From the NCBI GenBank assembly GCA_963931865.1, contig OZ007511.1:13956774-14020773 (forward strand): a stretch of DNA of 64,000 bases. Reading direction: 5' to 3'. Each line of letters opens with the position of its first letter. Within the stretch, counting starts at the first letter, position 1. The notes beneath the pieces were generated by a model. It had not been told where the DNA came from. It worked only from the letters and a program-made list of their open reading frames with translations, and did not search any database. A program made the translations under genes and the position numbers. Below are positions 1 through 11,946 of this stretch, in pieces. Source of the DNA: Axinella damicornis. Taxonomy: Eukaryota; Porifera; Demospongiae; Axinellida; Axinellidae.

Positions 1-240
1 CACCCACCTTCACACACTTAACACTCACCTCACCCACACACTCTGACGCTTGCCCCTCACACACCCTCCACACTCACCCCTCACACACTCGCCCCTCACA
101 CACTCGCCCCTCACACACTCGCCCCTCACACACTCCCCCCTCACACACTCCCCCCTCACACACTCCCCCCTCACACACCCTCACGCACTCGCCCCTCACA
201 CACCCTCACTTTTTCACCCACACTCGCCCCTCACTCTCTC
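1..240. repeat. Short-period repeat (CTCACACACTCGCCC type)
   Basis: A tandem repeat of about 15 bases, CCCCTCACACACTCG and variants, fills the intron that ends at the first visible LRP exon. It grades into a CA run that directly precedes the AG acceptor at 278-279. Confidence 0.8.
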
Positions 241-279
241 CCCTTGATACCCACTCACACACAACACACACACACACAG

Positions 280-3200
280 GGCAACTGTTAATGGAAGCCA
301 GTTTTGGAATGTTACCGAGATTGAGAATGTGTCTGTGTTCTCGATGACATACGACTGGATTGGGGGGCATATCTTCCTGACCGAGGACCATGGCTTCCAG
401 ATAGAGCTGCTCACAATCAATGGAGAGGGGACAGGGTCCTTCCTACTCCACGATGTGCAGCAGACAAGAAATCTCCCTCGTCCGGGTGATGTCGTCTTCG
501 ATATGGATGATAGGTGAGGGGGAGGCAGCAGTGTTATCCCACAGCTGTAGACTTGCTCCATTGATAATGTATGGAGAGCTACAGTGGAATATGGGGCCAT
601 ATTACACTGCCGGTATTCCACTCTTCCTGAGGGTATGAAGTTTACACTGGTCGTGTTTCACGTAAACAGTATGTAGGCATAGTGGCTACACATGCAAGTC
701 ACCAGGTACATGTACGGTACGGTGTATACCGTAGTGTCCCGTTAATACGCCCCCCTATTTTGTACACTACATCCAGCCCAAAGAGGGGAGGTGGCGTATT
801 TTCGAGTACGCAATTAGTCTCGATTATACGCCCCCTCAAAAAGTTTCGCCACGTTTATGACACTGCCAAGGTTCATGTTCACAGTTACAAAAGTACAAAC
901 GGATCGCCAGTACTGTTCGTGGTCATCATGCGTGGGCTCCCTACATCGGCGAGAAGAGCTGCACTTCAACTCGAGGGCTATAACATTCACGACGACTTCC
1001 ACGACTTCGCTGTAAGCCATCCTCAAGAACAGCAATGCTGTCGGTCATGAACCACGGAACATTTCCTGGTATTTCCTACGGAAGAGTGGCAGCGAGATGA
1101 CTTGTACCGTCGGCATCAACGGTGACTACTCGATCTGGGAGACGCCGATCTGCAAAGTTGCGCACGTGTAGGTTTGATATTCCAGAAGACGCTCACCAGG
1201 GGGGGCGTTATAACGAGTCAAACTACCCTGTGCAGGAACTTGGGCGAAAAAGAGGGGGAGGGCGTATTTTCGAAGGGGCGTATTAGCGGGACACTACGGT
1301 ATTATTAGCACTGGAACTAGTACTGAACCAGGTACTGGTACCGGACTCAGAGAAATCGATGTTCGTCGTCAAATGAGTTCTGTGCCTAGTAAGTCGCTCA
1401 AAGACAGTCCTAAAACGGCAGTGTCTTGTTGGTGTTCAAGCAAGAACGAGCGTTGCCAAGTACTACTAAAGTGACGAGTACTGGCGCCGGCACGTCGGGA
1501 CTGGCAACTGTAATAGCTGTAGGACAAATACATTGTTTACCGTGTACTGGGAAACATCACTCGTCTGTTGCCATATTGCCGCAGTAACTGGTAGCCGCAT
1601 TGCAACCGGTTATAACTCACTGGTCGCGCAAGCTACGCGTTGCAGCTCATTCCAATTAACGCACCTGTCACGTGAGGACCATGTTCGGTCGATCGAGTCG
1701 GTAATGGCGTTCAAAGTGCCGTGGTATATATGTATTGTTCATGAAGTGACCCACTCTTCCCTCCCCCTCCTCCTCCTTCTCCTCCCCCTCCTCCTCCTCC
1801 TCCCTCCTGCTCCTCCTCCCTCCTCCCTCCTCCCCCTTCCTTCCTCCTCCTCCCTCCTCCCTCCTCCTCCCTCCTCCTCCTCCTCCTCCCTCCTCCCTCC
1901 TCCTCCCTCCTCCTCCTCCTCCTCCTCCTCCTCCTCCTCTCTTCCTCCCTCCTCTCCTCCTCCTCCCTCCTCACCCATCCCTCCTCCTCCCTCCTCCTCC
2001 CCATCCCTCTCCTCCTCCCTCCTCCCCCTCCTCCTCCTCCTCCCTCCTCTTCCCTCCTCCTCCCCCTCCTCCTCCCCCTCCTGCTCCTCCTCCCTCCTCC
2101 TCCTCCCTCCTCCCTCCTCCCCCTTCCTTCTTCCTCCTCCTCCTTTCTCCTCCTCCCTCCTCCTCCTCCTCCTCCTCCTCTCTTCCTCCTCTCCTCCTCC
2201 CTCCTCTCCTCCTCCTCCCTCCTCTCCCCACACAGTATCCTTTACTGGACCACTCTCGCACGCGGGGGCCTCGGGAGGAGTATCCAGTACATGTCACTGG
2301 ACAACCCCAACGTCACTCGCACTCTCAACGTTTCCGGAAGAACGGATGATCTCATGATTGACAAACTGACCTTTGAACCTTTGATGAAGTCATTATACTG
2401 GATTAACCGCTCAAACTCAACTAACTCCACCATAGAGAGATTTGACATTCAGAGTGGTACTCTTGCCATTATCGCAGCAGACGCAGCACCTGTTTCAGGT
2501 ATATACACCTTTGCCACTACATTACATCACCATTACATCAACATTACATCCCTGGCCATGTTCTTTCATCTGATATCTGCTTTAACCCCTTACAGCCCTG
2601 GCTGCAACGACTGTCAGCCGCCGACCGTATGTGTTCTGGTATAATACGAGGGATCAAGCCATCTACCGCTACGACGGGCAGAGCAGGAACTACGGTCTCT
2701 ACCAGCATTGGACTGCTCCGGGTCCAATAGTTGGCTTCGTGGGCTCGGAGACCCAACCACGTAAGTAGCATGCATGTATGTACTGTACACGCATACACTC
2801 ACACAGCGGGGAGGAGCTGGGGAGGAGCCTGGGAACGAGGCTATACAGTACAATGTATACATGCCACACGTTCTATACACATACAGTATCATAAATGTGT
2901 TCTATTCTATCCCCCCACATGCATGCACCCTCACCCACCCACCCACACACACACACACACACACCACCCACGAACACACACACACACACACCCACACACG
3001 AACACACACACATGTCCCACCTCACACCTGTAGGTGCTGTCCCTCTTCCTTGCCTGAACTCCCCCCGACCTTGCAGCCACCTGTGCATCCAGCAGCACTC
3101 CCCCCCTGGGTACCACTGTGGCTGTCCCTCCAACCGCAATCTTGAGGATAATCGCACATGCTCAGGTATCAGATCCCAGCCTCCTCTGTCTCGGCTTCAT

Positions 3201-6200
3201 ACTGCCCTCAGTGTGCACCATGTCCCATTCCCAGCCTCCTCTGTCCCGGCTTCATACTGCCCTCAGTGTACACCATGTCCCATTCCCAGCCTCCTCTGTC
3301 TCGGCTTCATACTGCCCTCAGTGTGCACCATGTCCCATTCCCAGCCTCCTCTGTCCCGGCTTCATACTGCCCTCAGTGTGCACCATGTCTCATTCCCAGC
3401 CTCCTCTGTCCCGGCTTCATACTGCCCTCAGTGTGCACCATGTCCCATTCCCAGCCTCCTCTGTCCCGGCTTCATACTGCCCTCAGTGTACACCATGTCC
3501 CATTCCCAGCCTCCTCTGTCCCGGCTTCATACTGCCCTCAGTGTGCACCATGTCCCATTCCCAGCCTCCTCTGTCCCGGCTTCATACTGCCCTCAGTGTG
3601 CACCATGTCCCATTCCCAGCCTCCTCTGTCCCGGCTTCATACTGCCCTCAGTGTACACCATGTCTCATTCCCAGCCTCCTCTGTCCCGGCTTCATACTGC
3701 CCTCAGTGTACACCATGTCCCATTCCCAGCCTCCTCTGTCCCGGCTTCATACTACCCTCAGTGTGCACCATGTCCCATTCCCAGCCTCCTCTGTCCCGGC
3801 TTCATACTGCCCTCAGTGTACACCATGTCCCATTCCCAGCCTCCTCTGTCCCGGCTTCATACTGCCCTCAGTGTACACCATGTCCCATTCCCAGCCTCCT
3901 CTGTCCCGGCTTCATACTGCCCTCAGTGTACACCATGTCCCATTCCCAGCCTCCTCTGTCCCGGCTTCATACTGCCCTCAGTGTACACCATGTCCCATTC
4001 CCAGCCTCCTCTGTCCCGGCTTCATACTGCCCTCAGTGTACACCATGTCCCATTCCCAGCCTCCTCTGTCCCGGCTTCATACTGCCCTCAGTGTACACCA
4101 TGTCCCATTCCCAGCCTCCTCTGTCCCGGCTTCATACTGCCCTCAGTGTACACCATGTCCCATTCCCAGCCTCCTCTGTCCCGGCTTCATACTGCCCTCA
4201 GTGTGCACCATGTCCCATTCCCAGCCTCCTCTGTCCCGGCTTCATACTACCCTCAGTGTACATGTACACTGAGGGTAGACCACATAGTTACAGTTTAGCA
4301 GCTAGCTCACGAGAATACATCGCATAATGCTAAGAAGGCACAAGGGCGTTGTTTGCTAATTTTGTGTGGCAGAAGAGCAAGGAACACCGTGAACCTTGAA
4401 CCGTCATCATTCAGTCAGGTCTGTTGGTACGCATATACAGTAGCGGTCAATAAAAAGTTTACGTTCCGTATTCGTTCTACGGTACGGTCCGTTTCCGTTC
4501 TTATTGTACGCAATCCGTCCGTACTACGGTTGCTGAGTCAGCAATTATCTCGTCGTGAGTAAGCGGCCAAGTTCGTCGACCTTTATCTCCGGTTGCAAGT
4601 ATGCTACAGACAAGGGAAAAACGCCAGTGTATAGTTAAGGCCTTCCAATAAGGCATATTTAAAAATCAGCCAAACCTTTCGAGGGATGTGGAAGTTCCAA
4701 GAGCTTTCGCTTGGTGGGTGGGGTTTCGGCAGCGATCGATCGCGTTGCAGCTGTATCTCCGGTTCTGCGAATGCTGCGGACATCGAACAAAGACCGGCAG
4801 GGAGAGAGATCCAGGGCCTAAAACATAACCAAGGTAGAACAGCGTCGGACATAGGCTGCATCCGCTATAAGCGTTAAACGTTTTTACTACGCAAAAACGG
4901 TGCGTATAAACGCTGACGTAGCAATAATTTCACACCGTTTTTTGAGCCGTTTTACTCTGCAGAACGATCGTTGTACGTAAACGGAACGTAAACTTTTTAT
5001 TGACCGCTACTGTACTCGCTGTAGAGCATTCCTATAAATCACGAGGACACTAACAGGACCATGAATGTGCAAACCAGGCGTTGGATTAGCTGGTGGCGCT
5101 GTAGCATGCAGCTCACTCAATGTTGCAATTCAACTGTCCATTTCGACCGTACGCACGTGCGTTTTAAACGGTAAACTTCCGTTTCGTAGTTATTGAACGT
5201 AAAACAGATGCGTTCAATTTGCGTATAAACGCATTGAAATTATGAACGTTTTACACAAACAGAATGGGAACTTTAATTTGGCTCCTACTGTATCTGCTAC
5301 TCTTCTTTTGTAGCTCTGCTCTGTGAAGGGATACAGTCTCCGTGTAACGACGGATTTGGATGCTACCCAACAGCTTACTATTGTGACGGCATCAACCACT
5401 GCCGCAATGGATACGACGAAACTGAATGTACGTCAGTAGCTGTTGAAACACTGATTGTGTGATTGTGTATATAGGTACAAGGTCTTCTTACCCCATTCCC
5501 CTTTTTACCTTCTTACCTCCAATTCTCCATCTCTATCCTCTCTCTGTCTCTCTCTCTCTCTCGTCTCTCTTTCTCACTCTCTCACTCACTCTCTCTCTCT
5601 CTCTCTCTTGCTAGGCCCATGTGACACCACATACCAAAGAGGGTGTCCCAAATCAAACGTCTGTCTGACTAACACCTCGTGGTGTGATGGCGAACAAAAC
5701 TGTCCCGACGGGGAGGACGAGTCTCCAGATAGCTGCTGCCTCTCACCCCTGTTTGGCTGTTACGTGGGAGGTTCTCTCCGGTGCTTGCAGCCTAGCGTCA
5801 TTTGCGATGGCATGAGTGATTGTGATAATGGAAAAGACGAGGCGGACGATATGTGTTAGTCATGCTTAGCCCATTGTGCATGTGCCCTCACTCCGTTCTC
5901 CATAGATACAGTGTCCTACATATTCCCAGGCTCCTAGGTGCAGATTCCCAGCCAGGCTCCTAGGGTGCATATTCCCAGTCATCAGGCCTCCTAAGTGTCC
6001 ACTACACGGCTGGACTATTTATCTGCATTTTTACTGCGTGCAGTGAATAGCTTTAGTTGGAAATCAAGGATGTAATCTGTGATGTACGTGTAATCCATGA
6101 TGTAATCTGTGATGGCCGTTCCTTCTCTCCCTGCAGGTCCCGACCCCACTAACCCTCGTTCCTCTCCAACGACCTCCCCACCTACTCCCACCAGCTCCCC

Positions 6201-7167
6201 CAACGACTCTATCCAGCTTCCGATCATCATCATCGTGTCCTTCGTTGCTGCACTGGTTGTTCTGGTGACCCTCTGCATCGTCTGCATGGCGGTGGTACGC
6301 TGCATCCACAAGAGAAGTGGTAAGTACAACCCTACTCGAGGTGCTATGGTGTACAAACCGAGCAGTTCCCCTAGTGAGAATGGTGAAGGTTCTCTCTACT
6401 ACTCTGAAACGTCTGGCGGGACCCACCTAACTCACCTCGATCCGTACGGTACCAACTTGTCTCCATCTTCTACTGATAGTACATTCAAGCGGTCTGCTGC
6501 GGCCTTGTCCACTGACCCAAGTGTCCCGCCTCCGTCCCTTATCACGGAGCGGCAATCTGCTTTTATAACAACGGAGAACGGGATAGAATGTATGTCGACG
6601 ATTTCACAACCTTTCAGCGACTACCCTGAATCGCACGTGCCCCCAAACGCGCCACCCCCCTCTATTAATTATAACTTTGATGACGACATGAGTTGCTCTG
6701 TCAGTCAAAGAAACGTCCAAGTTGCGATGAACGGGATTGACCCCCATACCCACGTGCACAGCAACAACAGGTATGGGCACGGACGGAACCCGTTACTGGC
6801 GCATAATAACCATCACTACCAGCATGAGAGATATTTCCATCCGTCCTGCCACTACCACCAGCACAATCCTTACTCCCACCACTTTGCCAACCACCACCCT
6901 TCCCACCTCCACCCATCCCACCTCCACCACGCACACTATGTGAGAGATCACGGAGAACCGTTTGATGCACCGTCTGACTCCGAGAGTACATTATCCATGA
7001 CGACTGTGAATACGGACAATCAAGACGATCTACCTCCGCCAGGTCGACCACCCTCCCCGGCAACGATGACCGAGTATTCAGAAACTCACATCCATCCTTT
7101 ACCAAGTACCTCCCCGATTAGTGAGGACTCTGAGGAATGCTCAGAAAACTTCCTGCATCAGGAGTGA
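280..7167 (+). CDS. LRP5/6: LRP5/6-like Wnt co-receptor (3' part; 5' end outside window)
   Basis: Seven exons join in phase: 280-513, 2236-2498, 2596-2760, 3034-3165, 5314-5427, 5615-5854 and 6137-7167; upstream exons lie before the window. In order they encode the end of a YWTD-type beta-propeller (DSILYWTT spans the first junction), an EGF-like module (CLNSPRPCSHLC), three LDLa modules with acidic CDGxxxCxxGxDE motifs, one transmembrane helix (IIIIVSFVAALVVLVTLCIV) and a cytoplasmic tail of about 310 residues. The order propeller-EGF-three LDLa-TM is that of LRP5/6. The tail carries PPPSLITERQ (6524-), PPPSINYN (6652-) and PPPGRPPSPAT (7033-), which resemble the PPPSPxS sites that GSK3/CK1 phosphorylate to recruit Axin. 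A His/Asn-rich stretch lies between them. I infer a plasma-membrane Wnt/Frizzled co-receptor. Introns 1, 4 and 5 are swollen by repeats and transposons. Alternative: another LRP-family receptor, but three LDLa plus PPPS motifs argues against this. Confidence 0.85.
726..1302. mobile_element. Non-autonomous DNA transposon (MITE) with TA target site
   Basis: Inverted ends ATACCGTAGTGTCCCG at 726 and CGGGACACTACGGTAT ending at 1302 bracket about 575 bases inside an LRP intron. The match extends over about 26 bases with one or two differences, and TA flanks both ends, as expected for Tc1/mariner-like insertion. A second inner inverted motif (GCGTATTTTCGA near 793 and 1262) also pairs. No convincing transposase reading frame is present, so I call it a MITE or decayed element. 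Confidence 0.75.
1745..2234 (+). repeat. Long CCT/CTCC polypyrimidine tract abutting a 3' splice site
   Basis: Almost 490 bases are C and T only, in CTC/CCT units, and end at the CACAG acceptor of the LRP exon at 2236. Poly-Ser/Pro and poly-Glu/Arg reading frames across it are artefacts of the repeat. Confidence 0.9.
3172..4262. repeat. 55-bp minisatellite, 20 copies
   Basis: The unit contains TCTGTCCCGGCTTCATACTG and recurs every 55 bases from about 3197 to 4242. Copies differ mainly at GTGTGCACC versus GTGTACACC and TGTCCC versus TGTCTC. It begins a few bases after the 5' splice site at 3166, so it is intronic. All three forward frames are open because 55 is not a multiple of 3; the 380-470-residue reading frames are not genes. 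Confidence 0.95.
4247..4278. repeat. Perfect 32-bp palindrome
   Basis: The last minisatellite copy runs into its own reverse complement around GTGTACATGTACAC, giving a perfect palindrome with 16-base arms and no spacer. Confidence 0.9.
4436..5014. mobile_element. Tc1/mariner-type MITE with perfect 32-bp inverted ends
   Basis: The sequence beginning CAGTAGCGGTCAATAAAAAG at 4438 is matched perfectly over 32 bases by the reverse complement ending at 5012. TA lies immediately outside both ends. The CAGT terminus and TA duplication are typical of Tc1-like elements. The interior, about 510 bases, has no transposase frame. It lies in the intron before the first LDLa exon of the LRP gene. Confidence 0.9.
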
Positions 7168-8110
7168 CGCTGAGCCAGGGCTGTGCAAAAGCGAAGCTAA
7201 CCCCACTTATAGTGATGCGTTGTGTAATAGTGTTTGTGTGTGTGAGGAGCTTTGTCTGTTCCTACCCAACTTTCTTTCTCCACGTATTACCTGTTCTGTT
7301 CTGTTGTCGTCCGTTATAAGTCATTACGTCCCATCATTTCATGTTTGATCAAGTGCTTTACTTATCGTTTATACTATTTTGCATACTATTCCTATCAATG
7401 TGTGTGTGTGTGTGTTTGTGTCGCATGATAGGTTTCATTAGGTCGCTGTTCTTGTCTACAAGCTATCCCTCTTTTATAACGTATTGTCACGTTTTGTATG
7501 AGTCATCAGCTGAAATATCGTTATGTTCTCAATCATTATGACATCATGCAGTAGTCTTGTGCCCTGATATATCCTCATACAGTTGTGGTGAAGGGTGAGG
7601 GAAATTCCCGAGCACATTCTTCTCCAAGCAGCCAATGATATCAATGGTGCATGTTCGGCTGCCATGCAGTTGCCAAGATATGCTCATGAGGGATATATAT
7701 TAATAAAGTAAAGTACACCTTTTTCCCTATAAGCAGTATATATCTTAGGACTATAACAGAGGGAAGTTCAACTAATTATACGGTAACAAGAGTGCATAAG
7801 TAGATTGCCCGCCCGTTTATGCACTCTTGACGGTAAATGTCATCATGAGCTCCCGTCACAAGGGAATCTAACACTAGGTGTTATACCTGTACCTTAATAC
7901 AGGTTAATTTCTGCTGTTGGGAAAGAGTTAATTAATGAAGTGATGTGCATGAATATGATTACTTGTATACTGGCATTAATTGTTTGTGAAATGGCAAACC
8001 CCAGGGTATACAGTACACAGTCATGATACTTTATAAGTGAACACTCCAGAGATCTATGGCAACTCAACAAGTGCACGGTGTCACAATTAAAACCCACACA
8101 ATAATTATTG
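7168..8110. other. Convergent intergenic region with LRP 3' UTR
   Basis: This stretch holds the LRP 3' UTR with a polyadenylation hexamer AATAAA at 7702-7707. A hairpin follows with 12-base arms (AAGAGTGCATAA at 7788-7799, TTATGCACTCTT at 7817-7828). The downstream end of the opposite-strand MPEG1 gene completes it. I see no further gene. Confidence 0.65.
7702..7707 (+). terminator. Polyadenylation signal AATAAA for the LRP gene
   Basis: A canonical AATAAA lies 535 bases after the LRP stop codon on the same strand. A real cleavage site would be expected 10-30 bases further on; this was not tested. Confidence 0.5.
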
Positions 8111-10957
8111 TTAATACTGTACGTTCAGTAATGCTATAGTAAGAGCACTCACAACCAGCATGTGGAGAGGGTTGCATTGAATCACCTCCCCGACCCCTGC
8201 ACTCTCACTCTCAGCTGATTCAGAACCAGCTGTCACTGCACCCTGAGGTATACCCCCCAAAGGGGCCACCCCATAGCCGGGGGCCAGAAATGCACCACCA
8301 AACATCGGACCAGGTGCTGTTGAGTTTCCATTAATGGCAGGCTTTGGTTCAAATGGTGGTAGAACGATTTCTAAGTCTCTTGGTTGCGATAGGGTACCAG
8401 CTTTGACACAGAAATTCACTCTGCAGCCTCTTTCCAGCATTGCCAGGTGTTGGGTGAAACCAGGAGGGCACTGCATCGGCCAGCTGCTCTGACCGCTTAG
8501 AAAACTGGAGGAGTTTTGTGACTGCTGTTGTGTCAAGGAAAGGCGATTTCCAGCAATGCAGCTGAAGAAGCCACCAAACGGTAGAGAGAACTGCCCACCA
8601 AGTTCGTAGTCGTCGGAAACACAAACTTTAGCATGTGATCCAAATTTGAGAGGATTGTACTGCGATGGACAACTTCGTGAATGAGTTATCGGATTGTTGA
8701 GATCGTTGGAGTAAAGGCCTCCAAACAGATAACCAACGTTTGGGTGTCTGGTGTAACTTGGAGCACACCAGAATGTTTCGTACTTTGCCCTTTCAGTGGT
8801 TTGATAATGGGTGCACTCAGTGTTGGTACTGCACCAGAAGATGATCAGAGCACAACTCTCCTTTTGGTAGCAATTCTCCTTGGTTTGTGGTTTAGAAGCT
8901 TCGCCTTTCACCAGGAGAATTGCGGTGTATCCTGGAAGACAAGAGAAGTCCCCAGTCAAGGGGTTCTTCTCTCGTAGGTCCTCACAGAGCTCATTTCCGG
9001 TACTGGTGCACGTTTGAAATAGTCCCCCAAAGGTGAAGTTGGTTGACGGGTCTTTACAAGATCCTTCAGCCAAACTATTGGCTTGGTAGTCAAAGTTAGG
9101 AGCTTTGCGATCTGTGCAACCAAGATGAGTGTTGTAGGCGTAGTAGTGAGTGGTCACCGCCTTAACAAGCTTCCGGAGTTCGTAGACGTCCACAGGATTG
9201 GGGAGCTCAGGCAGAAGACTTCGGGAAGTTATGGCAGAGTAGAGAGGCTTCCCGGATCTATCTATGGCTACCAGATTGTCAGCCAAATTATTCTCCCACT
9301 CGGAGACATTCATGCCCAATTTGTAGGGTGGGCCACCATTACTAAATAGTTTGGACGATATCAGATTTTGCCGGTAAGCTTTTATTTCTGAGTGTCCGTC
9401 GTAACTAGCATAGCCCGCATCAAGTTTTATCTTCAAAAGATCAAAGAAATCAATCCCAGCTGCAACCTTTAGTGAATTGGCATATCCTGTGTGTCGTGAC
9501 ATAGAAGTGCTCTTCATGTTGTCTTCCTTGATCAGCACTGCTCCAACATCCACACTCTTCATATAGTGAGTGCCAAAGTCACGAACGAGCATCTCTGCCA
9601 AGAAGTTTGCATTTTCAGAATTGTTGGTTTTCATGAAGGCAGCAATTTCCAGCAAGCGAGCCTTGAAACCTGGGTGTAGCTGGAAATCTGGAAGCTGCTT
9701 CACGGAATAAAAGCGATGTCGGAGTTCAATTCTGGTGGTGATAGCATCTTCAGCATATTGACTTGACTTGATTCTTTGGAACTCTTTGGAAAATTTACCT
9801 CCAATTAGACCGAAGAAATCGAACCCAGCATTGATTGAGCGAGAGGTGACCGATTTCCAAGCATCCCAGTTTTGGTAGAGTTCCGCATTTCTTTCCACAA
9901 TGCTGCTCTTCAGTGGAATAGCAAACGTATCGTCTGGGATGACGTATCTGCCATCGTACGTGACCTTGCAGAGAAAGTAGCTGAAGCTGGTCACCAGACC
10001 CGTCTCGACATTCTGTAGATTGTCCCATCCTATTCCAGGCACAACCTGGAACGGGAATATTGAATCAGCAGCTTGAAATAATTTAGATTGTAGCTAGGTC
10101 AACCTAAGCAGATGCACATTTATTCAAACAGCCTGGACCAGTTTTGAGCCTCATTTACATTTACATCACTACAGTGATCACCAGAGTTGAGCTACACCTC
10201 ACACACTGTACTATCTTTACTATGGCAAAGCATGATTGAGTTGATTGAGTTGTAGCTAGATGACATCTGACTAGTGTCCATGCATGGCATTTGTGTTTAT
10301 GAGAACAACATTATAGCTAGTAAGCTTGGTATAGTCTATGTGCATCATCCGAAGGTTGAGTGACTTACACTATAAGTGCACCATCAATAGCTAGCAACTG
10401 CTGTGGTAAAATGAAACAGAGTAACTCACTTGCATGATTCTCAGGTTGGGGTTGTCCTTGAGGCAGTTCCTTGGGTCACCAGGCGGCAAGTAGGTGAAGC
10501 CACCTGGGAAACTCAGTGGTAGTATTCGGGGTACAAACCCAGCAGTTGTATTTCGATTCTGGCCTCCAATTCGATTTAGAAATTGGTTCATTTGTCCCTG
10601 AGTGGAGTATGAACCACCTTGAGCTGGGTTTAAATTGCTGTTAGCACCCGCGTATGGGTTGCTACCGGTCTCAGGGTTCCAGTACGGGTTTGGTAGGTTT
10701 GGCAATGAGGTGAGAGCGGGGGAGATCCAGCCAGGTTGGGGAACAGCAGGGATGAGCCCAGGTGCACCTGGTACGAAGGACGGAGGTGCAGGAGCTCGAA
10801 AAGTGCCATAGAAATTCTGGCTTGGGAAATTTGGTGGGAAGTTCCATGGTCTGTTGTAGCCAATATAGGGATATGGTGGCTCTGCAACACAGCTCGCGAG
10901 GAACAGGGAGAGAGTGAGCACATACCTGATCAAACTAGGACCACTGCACACCACCAT
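8111..10957 (-). CDS. MPEG1: MPEG1 / perforin-2 (MACPF pore-forming immune effector)
   Basis: Two exons, 10957-10430 and 10045-8111, encode about 820 residues. The start is the ATG at 10957 because it opens a signal peptide (YVLTLSLFLASCVA); the frame extends upstream but without such a feature. Exon 1 continues with a Pro/Asn/Tyr-rich segment of about 125 residues. The conserved body starts at the junction (LRIMQVVPGIGWDNL) and carries the MACPF motif FGTHY at about residues 333-337, the NHLVAIDRSG-like segment, and a Cys-rich region with repeated FGGLF/FGGFFSC motifs as in perforin-2. Perforin-2 forms pores in bacteria inside phagosomes of phagocytes, and sponge homologues are known. The C-terminus is one hydrophobic stretch (MLVVSALTIALLN) with almost no tail, unlike the vertebrate protein's cytosolic tail, so it may be GPI-anchored or tail-less. 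No frame break is seen. Confidence 0.9.
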
Positions 10958-11946
10958 TCTAAGGCCTCTCCGTGCTTCAGGTAGTGAGCTAGAGAGGTCC
11001 ACAAACTGACTATGGTCAGAGATGTGAACTGCGCCTTGTGTGTGATATATTTGATGCCTATCGAAAGACAACTTTGGGAGAGAAACACAGCTTTGGGAGA
11101 GAAAGTCAATGAAGAGTTATTATCAACAACTCTGTGATAAATTATCAACACGTTGAAAGTCAAGAAAAAGTACCATTAATTTTAAGGAATCATCTGAGTC
11201 CTAGTCCCCCAGAGGTAGCTACTTAGCATGTAGCAACAGACCATACATATAATATTATAGCTACCCACATAAGATTCAACCAATCAGAAGGCTGCATTCA
11301 GCTTTCTATCCCGGCCCATTAATTTGTCTCACAGGTTTTGGAGAAAACTCTGAGACAAAATTGACGGAAAGCCTGGATGGGTACGAGGCTAGCTACTCTT
11401 GTGATTACGGCTCATGCACTCCACATGAAGTGTACATTTTCATTGATCCAACACGTGCTACGTACCGTACCTTCTTAGGTGCTCTTCTCACACTCCTCAG
11501 AGGCCAGACTTGGTGGGGTAAGCACACCTCATGCACATGGAGAGCCTGGCCTTGTAGAAACTACACTAATCTTATAATATATAGTGTTGTGTTCCCAGAT
11601 TTTAATCATGCATTATTAATAATGCTATAATAATGACATGTACTGAAAAGTTTTGCCAACAGCATTACGTTTCTGCCTACCTTAGCACTATAGTTGCCAA
11701 GGATGTTTGTATAGGAGAAGACCTGCATGGGCAGCAGGCAGCACATGCCATCAGATACTCAAACAACTGTTAATGACGAATTCGAATGTAAAAATTAATA
11801 TCAACCACCGGATCACGTGCATCTGTATACAAGTAACAAGGTGGAAGAGTAAGGGTCCTTTTCGGGTGCTGGGAGACTGGAGCAAGTATACAGACAGACT
11901 ATAATTATAAGCACACCTTCAACCAAAGTTCTAGACATGTGGTTCT
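10958..11946. other. Spacer between MPEG1 start and the TRAF pseudogene
   Basis: This holds the presumed MPEG1 promoter/5' UTR and the 3' flank of the next gene. The segment around 11276 (CCAATCAGAAGGCTGCATT) recurs near 19389. The flank at about 11793-11860 resembles 15000-15070 downstream of the paralogous TRAF gene, showing that the tandem duplication included the 3' flanks. No gene recognised. Confidence 0.5.

Noticed and set aside
682..1050. 122-residue frame as a small gene
   Set aside because: It starts outside and runs across the end of a TIR-bounded element and shows no conserved motif.
1533..2357. Poly-Ser/Pro/Leu and poly-Glu/Arg/Gly frames
   Set aside because: Product of the CCT tract; the real signal is the LRP exon beginning at 2236 in another frame.
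3172..4262. CRISPR-like array
   Set aside because: Units are contiguous with no unique spacers, and the context is an animal intron. The same applies to 20450-20985 and 26035-26395.
2895..4327. Long overlapping forward frames of 384-467 residues repeating IPSLLCPGFILPS
   Set aside because: They are the same 55-bp minisatellite read in three frames, lie in an LRP intron and have no start or domain context.
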